A stretch of 7,864 bases of DNA from an uncultured Oscillospiraceae bacterium (GCA_949093475.1 CARXAY010000052.1:1-7864); one strand, 5' to 3'; numbered from the stretch's first letter, positions 1 through 7,500 are shown. Numbers and translations: made by a program. The notes: generated by a model from the sequence alone, not told the origin.

Positions 1-3000
1 ACCCCAACATCTATGAGCAGCCCGCCAACCCCGATGGGGTCACTGTCGCCAACGGCACTGCGGCGGGGAACGTCCCCCTGCCCGACCGGGTGAGCATCAC
101 CACCAGCGGCGGGACGACCACCGAAGTCCCGGTCACATGGAGCTGCGGCTCTTACGACGCTATTACCCCCGCCACCTACACCTTCGTGGGTGAATTTGAC
201 CTCGCCGACGCGCTGCTCACCAACCCCGGCTGCTTTACCCTGACATCCAATGTCACGGTTCGCCCTGCTGAGGGCAGCGTCACGCCGGAGGGTGATCTGA
301 TCGTTGGAAGCAGCCGCGTATTTGCCTCCGGAATAAGCGACAGCAAAAGCCCGAACAACGTGCGCGTTGAAGCCGGTGAGTGGGGCAGCAACGCCATGAA
401 AACCGCCTACTCCAGCAACCTGATCGACGGTGCTGCCGCATGGATCGTGGTAGACCTGAAGGGTGACGGCACCGCTGCTGCGGTCAATTCCATTACCGAG
501 ATCTCCATACAGCCTGCCACAGGCAATAAGGCATGGCCCACTAAATATGTGGTTCAGGTGGCCGGTGACAGCTTTACCCCTGTGAATTACGCCGATACCA
601 ATGGCAGCAAAAGCGCCGTTGACCCCGGCATCGACGCCAACACCTTTACCGGCGACAACGCCAAGGACGCTTCCTGCTGGACGACCATCGCCACCTTTGA
701 CAAGCCCGCCGAAAACGTTTCTGGAGAGAAGAAAAAAGACACGCTCACTGCGGAACAGCTTGCCCTGATTCCGGACAATCCTCGTTATCTTCGTCTTTTC
801 TTTACGGAAGTCAATGTGAATGCAAATGCCGCTTCTGCAATCAATCTTCAGCAGATCATTGTCAAGGGCACGCGCACTGCCCCCGCCGATGACACCGACA
901 TCTCCTCCATCACCCCCGTGACCCTCACCGGCGTAAGAGGCGACGAATGGGCCAGCCTGAACGCCCCCACTCATGTGGTCGCCACGCTGGCCGACAGCAC
1001 GAAGGTTCGTATCCCGGTGGCGTGGAACAGCACGGGCTATGATCCCGACGCGCAAACCAACCAAACCTTCACCGGCACGCTGACCCTCCCCAGCGGGGTG
1101 ACCAACTCTCAGAACGTCCAGCCCCAGCTCACCGTCACCCTCTCCGATCCCCCCGACGTGACCGGCTATACCGTCACCCCCAGCCGGGTCACCGCCCAGC
1201 ACCGCACCACCTTCAACGACTTGAAGCCCTCCCTGCCCGCCAAAGCGGTGCTGCAGTTCAGCAACGGCGCGACCCGCTCCCTCCCCATCACTTGGGTCGA
1301 GAGCAGCTATGACTCCAATTCCTTGGTCGATCAGACCGTGCGCGGCACGGTGACCCGCCCGTGGAGCAAGACGGAATATGAGGTCACTGTTCTGGTGCGC
1401 CTCGACCCCATTCTGGCCACCTCCGTCACCCTCTCCCAAAACGCCCTCACCCTTTACGCCAACGAGAGCAACACCAACCACACCGCCACCCTCACCGCCA
1501 CGGTGGGCGGCGAGGACGCCTCGGACAAGACGGTGACGTGGAGCAGCAGCGACGTCCGCGTGGCCGCGGTGGACAACGGCACGGTCACCGGCATTGGCCC
1601 GGGCACTGCCACCATCTACGCCATCGCCCACGACGGAAGCCGCGTCTCCGCCTCCTGCGAGGTCACCGTGAAATGGAAGCTGGAGGGGAATGTGACTGTC
1701 TCCGGCGGCCCGAGGATCGGCGCGACCTTGTCCGCCGACCTCCACTCCTTCGTTCAGGACGCCAAGAAGTCCATTGAGATCCAGTGGTGGCGCAAGGGCA
1801 AGACTGACACCGACTTCACCGCCATCAGCGGCGCAACGGAGAAGGAGTACACCGTTGCCGAAGCTGCCGCCAACGTGGACGCACAGTATAAGGTGGTCAT
1901 CACCGGCAAGGGTCTCTATGAGGGCAGTTCAGAATCCCTCCCCATCACCATGACCAAGCTGGCGGGTCTGCCCTTGAAGGCCGTTCCCACCTTTGAGAAC
2001 GTCTCCGCCGAAGGGGCGAAAGACGGCGCGATCACCGGGCTCTTCAAGGGCCGGGTGTACGAATACAAGCAGGTGGCAAACGGCACGGACGACCCCGGCG
2101 AGACCGGCTGGACAGAATTTTCCGATCTGATCGGAGATGAGACCGCCTCGGGCAGCACCTACGGCTCTGCGCGGATCACCGGTCTGGGGGTGGGCAACTA
2201 CGCTGTCCGCCGGGCCGCCGACGACCTCCACGAGGCCGGGCCGCACCGCACCGTCACCATCGCCGTCCGGGGCGCGGCAAACGTCGTCGTCCACAATCCC
2301 CAGACCTTTACGGGCGGCATTGTTACCATTGGCCGCTCCCAGATCCCCGAAGGGAGCACCGTCCGCCTGAACGTAACCCCCGACGAGGGCTATGAGCTGG
2401 TGCCCGGTTCTTTGAAGGGCATTCCCAATGTGGGCGAGGCGGTGGTCGCCACCGCAGACGCGACCACCGAGGGGCTTTACACCTTCACCATGCCCCGCGG
2501 CATCACCAGCGTGACCATCGACGCCAAGTTCCGCCTGAAAACCTACACCATTACCCACGATCTGACCCACATCACCTGCAACATGGATCAGCACGACCAC
2601 ACCGCCACCCACGGCGAGAAATTCTCCATCACCCTCACCCCTGAAGAGGGCTACGAGATGAAGCCCACCACCATTACCGTAAAAAACAAGGACACGGACA
2701 CGGTCTTTACCGACTACACCTATCTGCCCGACGAAGCTGACCCCGCCAAACGGGTTCTCACCTTTACCCACGGCGTGACCTGCAACCTCATCATTTCCGG
2801 CGAGGCCGACCTCAAGACGTATGTCATCGACGACCAGCTTGTGGACCTCACCTGCGACATGGGCGACAAGGATCACCACAAGGTCACCCACAACGCCGCC
2901 CTGACCATCACCATCACCCCGGCGGCCGGGTACATCCTCCCCGCCGCCAAGGAGGATATCAGCATCACCATGGGCGGCGCGGCGTTCACCGACTTCACCT

Positions 3001-4349
3001 ACACCGTCGTGGATGATACCCACGCCCAGATTTCCATCGCTGAGAACAAGATCCACGGGGATCTGGTCATTTCCGCCGCCGCCGGCATCCCCCTCACCTC
3101 TGTGGCCATCCACGGCGCGGCGCAGGTGGGCGAGCGGCTCACCGCCGACCTCCGGCCCAGCAACGCCACCGTCACGTGCAAGTGGACGATCACGGCGGAG
3201 GACGGAACGGAGGAAACGGTCACCGGCGACGCCCTCATCGTCCCCGCTGACGCCGAGGGCAAGACCATCCAGCTGGAGGTCACCGGCACAGGGCGCTATC
3301 GCGGCACGCTGACCACCGACCCCACCGGGGCGGTCACCCCCGCCATCGCCGACAAGAGCGCCCTGCGCGCCGCCTATGACGACGGTCTCACCGTCGCCAA
3401 CGACAACTACACCGCCTCTACTTGGGACGCGTTCCAGAAGGCCCTGAACGACGCGGCTGCTGTTTTGGACACCGCCGCCGCCACGCAGGCCGAGATCGAC
3501 GATGCGCTGGCCATCCTCACCGCCGCCCGCGCTGGGCTGAAAAAGCAAAGCTCCTCCTCCGGCGGTGGCAGCTCCCGCCCCTCCACCTCCACCACCACCG
3601 AGACCCGGGACGACGGCAGTAAGGTGACCACCGTCACCAAGCCGGACGGCAGCGTCACCGAAACAGTGACCCAGCCCGACGGAACGAAGTCGGAGACCGT
3701 CACTGCCAAGAATGGCGACGTGACCATCACCGTCACCGACGAAAACGGGGAGGAGCTGGTCAAGGCGGAGATTCCTGCCACCATCCCCGAACCTGAAACC
3801 AAGTTCGAGGACGTGGCAGAGGCCGCTCCTTGGGCGGAGGAAGCCATCCACAAGATGGCCGGGCTTGAACTGGTCAACGGCACGGGCGGCAACAAGTACA
3901 GCCCCGTCGCTCCCATGACCCGCGGATCTCTGGCTACCGTTCTCCACCGCCTGTCTCAGGGTAAGATCGACTATGAGACCACCTTCAAGGATGTCTCCCA
4001 AGGGAAGTACTACACCGAAGGTGTTGCTTGGGCGGCCAAGGCGAAGGTCGTGACCGGCTATACCACCGACATCTTCGCCCCCGACGATGTTATCACCCGG
4101 GAGCAGCTGGCCGTCATGCTGGCGCGGTACGCCAAGCTCATCGGCATGGACACCAAGGCCGATTCCAAGACTCTTAACCAGTTCGCCGACGGTGAGAATA
4201 CCGGCGACTGGGCCGCCGATGGCGTGGCTTGGTGCGTCGAGAATGGTATTTTGAAGGGCAAGGGCCAGAACGACCTTGACCCCACGGCCAACGTCACCCG
4301 CGCGGAGGTCGCGGTGATGCTGGATCGGTTCATCGCGCTCATCAAGTAA
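1..4349 (+). CDS. Giant modular cell-surface protein with discoidin, Ig-like, FIVAR and three C-terminal SLH domains (5'-partial)
   Basis: The frame is open from the first full codon at base 3 to the TAA at 4347-4349, giving 1448 visible residues. The GTG at 90 lies inside an Ig-like module, so it is not the start; the true start is upstream. Modules in order by base: Big_4-like Ig 3-263, discoidin 291-869, Big_4-like 900-1145 and 1155-1409, Big_2 1416-1670, Ig-like 1677-1964, an unassigned beta-rich part 1971-2270, InlB-B-like 2283-2531, tandem repeats 2535-3083, Ig-like 3087-3344, FIVAR 3348-3545, linker 3546-3785 and SLH x3 3798-4346. By family knowledge, SLH triplets bind secondary cell-wall polysaccharide, discoidin domains bind sugars, and Ig/FIVAR modules act as spacers. 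I infer an exported, wall-anchored glycan-binding protein, or the C-terminal part of a large glycosidase whose catalytic domain is outside the window. It shares the discoidin subtype with the GH20 gene downstream. Module names come from motif reading; the SLH and FIVAR calls are firmest. Confidence 0.93.
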   Translation, partial: PNIYEQPANPDGVTVANGTAAGNVPLPDRVSITTSGGTTTEVPVTWSCGSYDAITPATYTFVGEFDLADALLTNPGCFTLTSNVTVRPAEGSVTPEGDLIVGSSRVFASGISDSKSPNNVRVEAGEWGSNAMKTAYSSNLIDGAAAWIVVDLKGDGTAAAVNSITEISIQPATGNKAWPTKYVVQVAGDSFTPVNYADTNGSKSAVDPGIDANTFTGDNAKDASCWTTIATFDKPAENVSGEKKKDTLTAEQLALIPDNPRYLRLFFTEVNVNANAASAINLQQIIVKGTRTAPADDTDISSITPVTLTGVRGDEWASLNAPTHVVATLADSTKVRIPVAWNSTGYDPDAQTNQTFTGTLTLPSGVTNSQNVQPQLTVTLSDPPDVTGYTVTPSRVTAQHRTTFNDLKPSLPAKAVLQFSNGATRSLPITWVESSYDSNSLVDQTVRGTVTRPWSKTEYEVTVLVRLDPILATSVTLSQNALTLYANESNTNHTATLTATVGGEDASDKTVTWSSSDVRVAAVDNGTVTGIGPGTATIYAIAHDGSRVSASCEVTVKWKLEGNVTVSGGPRIGATLSADLHSFVQDAKKSIEIQWWRKGKTDTDFTAISGATEKEYTVAEAAANVDAQYKVVITGKGLYEGSSESLPITMTKLAGLPLKAVPTFENVSAEGAKDGAITGLFKGRVYEYKQVANGTDDPGETGWTEFSDLIGDETASGSTYGSARITGLGVGNYAVRRAADDLHEAGPHRTVTIAVRGAANVVVHNPQTFTGGIVTIGRSQIPEGSTVRLNVTPDEGYELVPGSLKGIPNVGEAVVATADATTEGLYTFTMPRGITSVTIDAKFRLKTYTITHDLTHITCNMDQHDHTATHGEKFSITLTPEEGYEMKPTTITVKNKDTDTVFTDYTYLPDEADPAKRVLTFTHGVTCNLIISGEADLKTYVIDDQLVDLTCDMGDKDHHKVTHNAALTITITPAAGYILPAAKEDISITMGGAAFTDFTYTVVDDTHAQISIAENKIHGDLVISAAAGIPLTSVAIHGAAQVGERLTADLRPSNATVTCKWTITAEDGTEETVTGDALIVPADAEGKTIQLEVTGTGRYRGTLTTDPTGAVTPAIADKSALRAAYDDGLTVANDNYTASTWDAFQKALNDAAAVLDTAAATQAEIDDALAILTAARAGLKKQSSSSGGGSSRPSTSTTTETRDDGSKVTTVTKPDGSVTETVTQPDGTKSETVTAKNGDVTITVTDENGEELVKAEIPATIPEPETKFEDVAEAAPWAEEAIHKMAGLELVNGTGGNKYSPVAPMTRGSLATVLHRLSQGKIDYETTFKDVSQGKYYTEGVAWAAKAKVVTGYTTDIFAPDDVITREQLAVMLARYAKLIGMDTKADSKTLNQFADGENTGDWAADGVAWCVENGILKGKGQNDLDPTANVTRAEVAVMLDRFIALIK
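291..869 (+). other. Discoidin (F5/8 type C, CBM32-like) domain of the SLH protein
   Basis: The translated segment shows the pattern of a coagulation-factor 5/8 C-type jellyroll. There is an early loop with NLIDG, then a W-x-V-V-D-L strand (the usual 'fDLG' position), ITEISI, the motif AWPTKYVVQV, CWTTIATF, and a terminal strand RYLRLFF followed by INLQQIIVKG. Domains of this fold in surface glycosidases usually bind galactose or N-acetylhexosamine ends. The same AWPTKY and W-x-T-I-x-[ST] landmarks recur in the two discoidin domains of the GH20 protein. A long insertion rich in Asp, Asn and Lys separates the middle strands. The ligand cannot be read from sequence. Confidence 0.75.
900..1670 (+). 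other. Run of three bacterial Ig-like modules (two Big_4-like, one Big_2)
   Basis: The first two modules (900-1145 and 1155-1409) show the Big_4 signature: a strand ending in IPVAW or LPITW, then a Tyr-Asp turn (GYDPD, SYDSN), then a 'T-x-x-G-T-[LV]-T' strand. A third such module at 3-263 has VPVTW and TYTFVGEF. The module at 1416-1670 is Big_2 type: SVTLSQNALTLY, then TVTWSSSD, then VAAVDNGTVTGIGPGTATIYA, the classic 'W-S-S-s-d..vA.v...G.VtgigpGtAtI.A' pattern. These beta-sandwich modules are usually rigid spacers or adhesive units that hold a functional domain away from the wall. No binding role can be assigned from sequence. Confidence 0.8.
2535..3083 (+). repeat. Two tandem ~91-residue 'GY..MGG'-type surface repeats with Cys/His clusters
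   Basis: Two consecutive units start at bases 2535 and 2811. Both begin LKTY, then share T-C-[ND]-M, a D-H pair, a T-H pair, then [ST]-I-T-[LI]-T-P-x-x-G-Y, then a [FT]-T-D-[FY]-T-Y segment and an ending of the form [ND]-L-[IV]-I-S. The second unit also has the ITMGG motif common in repeats of Bacillota surface and phage-tail-like proteins. The units are clearly diverged, so this is an old duplication and not a sequencing artefact. The preceding module at 2283-2531 (VTPDEGYEL, then ITSVTIDAKF) looks like a more distant relative of the InlB-B or Listeria-Bacteroides repeat type. Function is probably structural. Confidence 0.7.
3348..3545 (+). other. FIVAR domain
   Basis: A segment of about 65 residues is predominantly helical and Ala/Asp/Leu-rich. 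It begins DKSALRAAYDDG, has Y-T-x-x-[ST]-W-x-x-[FL]-x-x-A-L in the middle (YTASTWDAFQKALNDA), then A-A-A-T-Q-A-E-I-D-D-A, and ends AILTAARAGLKK. This is the well-known FIVAR pattern found in Gram-positive surface adhesins and in glycosidases acting on host glycans. It typically forms a short helical bundle that spaces or mediates binding. It sits between the last Ig-like module and the flexible wall-proximal linker, the usual place for it. Confidence 0.85.
3606..3770 (+). repeat. Five tandem 11-residue (33-base) repeats in the wall-proximal linker
   Basis: After a Ser/Gly-rich stretch (SSSSGGGSSRPS), the protein runs through five units in exact 11-residue register: RDDGSKVTTVT, KPDGSVTETVT, QPDGTKSETVT, AKNGDVTITVT and DENGEELVKAE. 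The shared pattern is x-[PDKE]-[DN]-G followed by alternating Thr/Val, giving a beta-turn then a beta-strand each time. The DNA copies differ at many bases but keep the 33-base period. Thr-rich 'PDGT' repeats of this kind are common just before SLH domains in Clostridia and are best read as a stalk through the wall. The fifth unit is the most degenerate. Confidence 0.8.
3798..4346 (+). other. Three S-layer homology (SLH) domains, cell-wall anchor
   Basis: The three SLH units occupy about 3798-3965, 3984-4145 and 4173-4346, ending at the stop codon. Each begins with an F-x-D-V or F-A-D type start (KFEDV, FKDVS, QFADG), then W-A-x-x-[AG]-[IV] (WAEEAI, VAWAAKAKV, DGVAWCVENGI), then a G-rich turn, and closes with the T-R motif: MTRGS, ITREQ and VTRAE. 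SLH triplets bind pyruvylated secondary cell-wall polysaccharide, so the protein should be held non-covalently on the outer face. The first unit's TRGS departs from the common TRAE/TREQ form. The third unit carries a Cys, which is uncommon in exported Gram-positive proteins. Confidence 0.95.
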
Positions 4350-4356
4350 ACCCAAG

Positions 4357-4393
4357 AGGGGCAAGCCGAGACCCTCGGCTTGCCCCTTGTTTT
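4357..4393 (+). terminator. Rho-independent terminator-like hairpin between the two genes
   Basis: Eight bases after the SLH gene's stop codon there is a perfect 14-bp inverted repeat. The left arm is AGGGGCAAGCCGAG (4357-4370), the loop is ACC (4371-4373) and the right arm is CTCGGCTTGCCCCT (4374-4387). It is followed by TGTTTT, a short and imperfect T-tract. A stem this strong with a downstream T run is the standard form of an intrinsic terminator. The T-tract is interrupted by a G, so read-through is plausible, and the next gene seems to depend on it. Confidence 0.88.
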
Positions 4394-4402
4394 ATCCAAA
4401 TG

Positions 4403-4408
4403 AAAGGG
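4403..4408 (+). promoter_or_regulatory. Ribosome binding site of the GH20 gene
   Basis: AAAGGG lies nine bases before the ATG at 4418, acceptable spacing for a Shine-Dalgarno core. Two other ATGs are in frame, at 4400 and 4409. The one at 4409 abuts the AAAGGG and the one at 4400 has no purine-rich stretch before it, so 4418 is the best start. It also gives a clean signal peptide beginning MDRKLKR. Confidence 0.75.
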
Positions 4409-4417
4409 ATGATAAAA

Positions 4418-4501
4418 ATGGATCGGAAACTCAAACGCGCCGCCGCCCTGCTTCTGGCTCTTCTCATGGCCGTTTCCCTGCTGCCCACGGCGGCCTTTGC
4501 C
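4418..4501 (+). other. Signal peptide of the GH20 protein
   Basis: The first 28 residues have a basic n-region (MDRKLKR), a hydrophobic core of Ala, Leu, Met and Val from residue 8 to 22, and a c-region ending P-T-A-A-F-A, which fits signal peptidase I cleavage between A28 and A29. There is no lipobox Cys, so the protein is not a lipoprotein. It should be exported by the Sec route. Confidence 0.9.
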
Positions 4502-7500
4502 GCAGACAGCGCCCCGGTCAACCTGCTGCGCCCCAACAGCGTGGGCATTGTGGGCGTGGAATCCCGCGAGGCGGGATCTGACAGAGAGACTGCGAGCCAC
4601 ACCGTCGATAAGCTGACCGACGGCGATGCCACCCGTGTTGTGGGACACCGCTGGGAATCCGCCAATCTGAAGTCGGGTACTCCCGCAAGCGATGACGAAG
4701 CGCAAACCCCGATCTACGTGCAGTTTGATCTGGGTGAAAATACCCGCGTGGCGGATATCACAGAGATCAAGCTCTACTATCAGGACAACATGGTCTGGCC
4801 TACCAAGTATCAAATTCTGACGGCGGACACTCCCGACGCCACAACTTGGCGAACCATCGCTTCCGTTACCCGCGCCTCTTATGACGGCAGTATATCCGCT
4901 GCAGTGGCCGCCAACCAGATGGGTAAAGAGGCAGGGCAAAACATTATCACCACATTTAACGACAAAGAAAACCGCGGAGTGATCGGCGTAGATACCATCA
5001 CCCTCTCCAGCACCCCCAGTATACAAACTGTGAAGGTCGGACGGTATATCCGCCTGAATTTCGACGCCGTCAACCGCTTCGCACGCGGAAACAACACCGG
5101 GGTTTTGGAATTTGAACTGATGGGACACCTTTCGGAAGCCCAAGAAGACCCCATCGAGGGGGCGTACAATCTGGCCAAGGGCCGCCCTGCCACCGCCTTC
5201 TCCTCCGCAGATAACACCTCCCCCGAAAACGCCGTGGACGGCAATATCACCGACACACAGTGGAATTCGGGAGACTTGAAGAATTTTGTGGGCACTGACG
5301 CTGACCCCGGCGACGACAGGTCTCAGACGCCCCAGTGGCTTCTGATCGATCTGGGCGCCTCCGGCTCTCAACTGAGCGAGATCAAGCTCCACTATGTCCC
5401 CAACAACAAGGTGTGGGCCATGGCTTACCGCATTGAGACGACCGACGACCCGGAAAACGGGCCTTGGCGCACCATCGTCTCCGTATCCCGCCCCTCCGTG
5501 GACAAACAGTTTCAAAATCTTGACCCGGCCACCGACGGCTGCCTGAGCATCGTGACCAATCAGGGCAATATCCACGCGGACGTGATCACCCGCACCTCAA
5601 CGCCCCGCATTGATACGTCGGTGGCAGTGGGCCGGTATATCCGCCTCTACGTGGAAAAGACCAATACCCGTGCCCCTGCGGGCAACAATGTCAACCTCCG
5701 GGAGATCGAGATCTTCGGCGTCAACGAAAACCTCCACACCCCCGTGGACGTGGCCGCCGAGCTGGCTAAGGCCACCGTCTCCACCGTCAGCGCCTCGGGC
5801 AGCGAAGTGACCCTCCCCGCCCCGTCGCAGGGGGCGACCCTCACCGTGGCGGGCAGCACGCTGGAAAACGTGGTGGCCAACGACGGCACCATCGGCGGCA
5901 AGAACATCGGCGCGCGGGAGGTCAAACTCCTGATCCGGGCTTGGGACAACGAAAGCCCCGCCGAATACCAGCAGAAAAACCTCACCGTCACCGTCCCTGA
6001 CCACAAGGGCAGCTATCCCGCCGCTTGGTTTCCCGCGGTGACCTCCCCCAACCCCAAGCCGGAGGTCATCCCCGCCATTCAGGAGTGGTACGGCTACAAC
6101 GGGAGCTTCACCCTCTCTGAAACGAGCCGCATCGTGGTCAACGACGCGGCCAACGTGGGCCTCCAAAAAGCGGCGGAAAACATGAAGGCCGACCTTTTGG
6201 AGATCACCGGCCTTACCCTGCCCATCGTCGCCGGAACGTCGGGCACAGCCGACGATATTTACATCGAGTCCCTTGCTGCTGACCGCTACGATCTGGGCAA
6301 GGAGGGCTACCTCATGCGGGTGAGCGGAGAGGGCGTGCAGATCTATGCCCCCACCTACACCGGCTGCCTCTTCGGCACGATCACGGCGGAGCAGATCCTG
6401 TGGCAGGCGGCGGATCATGCCTCCATCCCCATGGGGATCATGCGCGACTACCCCGCCTACGCCGTGCGCAGCGTCAAGCTGGATATCGCCCGCACCCCTT
6501 ACCGCTATCAGCAGCTCAAGGACTACGCCAAGATCATGCTCTGGTATAAGATGAGCGAGTATGACCTCCATGTCAACGACAACGACAACGCCAATATCGC
6601 CAAGGGCCAAGCCACCATGGACACCCACTCCGGCTTCCACCGTCTGGAGAGCGAGACCTTCCCCTCCTTGGCCAAAAGCTCCGGCACGAAGCACGCGGGG
6701 ATTCCCGCCGAGGCCATCAACGCCGACTACTACAACAAAGACCCCGACTACGGCGGCAACCCCACCTACACCAAGGAGGAGTGGCGCGCCTTGGAGCAGC
6801 TGACCGAGGACTACGGGATGTACCTGCTCACCGAGCTTGACCTCCCCGCCCACTCTCTGGTCTACAACAAATACGCCATGGAAAACCCGGACGGCATCGA
6901 CTGGCTGGAGGGCGGTACGATGCCCGCCGAGAGCTTCACCTCCAACGCCGGGTATCTGGAGCTTTTGGATCTGACGGGGAGCAACAAGGAGCGCGCCCTG
7001 CGCCTTGCCACCACGCTGTGGGACGAGTACACCTCCGGCAGCGAGCCCACCATCTACGGCGACATCGTCCACATCGGCGCGGACGAATACTGGGTGCATG
7101 ACAACGCCACCAACAACGCCTTTGCCAAATTTGCAGACACGATGCGCCAGACCATTCAGCGCAACCTTGGCCCGGACACCAAGATCCGTATGTGGGGCGC
7201 GAGCGCGGGCAACGGCAGCTTCCGCACCGCCACCACCGCCTTGGGCATGACCCACGCCCAGCTGGCGGAGCATTACCAGTTGGACGTGTGGCACACCAAC
7301 TACGAAAACCCCGCTCAGCGGGCCAAGGAGGGCTACGGCATCGTCAACTGCCGGGATTCCTTCCTCTACGGCAACCCCGGCCGCTCCGGCCGGGACGTGC
7401 CCAACGCGGAGTATCTGTTCAACAGCTGGAATCCCACCATGTTCGGGGGCAACACCGATCCCCTGCCCGGCGAGCCCAACCTCTTGGGCGCGAAAGCGGT

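Noticed and set aside
90..92. GTG at 90 as the start of the SLH protein
   Set aside because: The frame is open back to base 3 and the residues before the GTG complete the first Ig-like module. There is no ribosome binding site and no signal peptide follows, although an SLH protein must be exported.
1538..1777. Short plus-strand frame rich in Arg, Gly and His within the SLH gene
   Set aside because: It is an out-of-frame reading of the Big_2 and Ig-like modules with no start signals and no coherent protein pattern. Similar short frames elsewhere in both genes were dismissed for the same reason.
3546..3785. Repeat-rich Thr/Asp linker considered as a possible CRISPR or DNA-level satellite
   Set aside because: The units are coding, diverge at many bases, and have no identical direct repeats separated by unique spacers.
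1929..4364. Long open frame (811 codons) on the minus strand opposite the SLH protein
   Set aside because: Its translation is Gly/Val/Asp/His-rich low-complexity sequence with no domain signature. It arises because GC-rich third positions of the plus-strand gene suppress stops on the other strand. The plus strand encodes clear Ig, FIVAR and SLH modules over the same bases.
4400..4411. Alternative in-frame ATGs at 4400 and 4409 for the GH20 protein
   Set aside because: The ATG at 4409 directly abuts the AAAGGG, leaving no spacing, and the ATG at 4400 has no Shine-Dalgarno before it. The ATG at 4418 has good spacing and gives a typical signal peptide n-region.
4387..4415. Possible promoter (TTGTTT ... 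TGATAA) just before the GH20 gene
   Set aside because: The -10 match is poor and transcription would start past the ATG at 4418, so it could not serve this gene.
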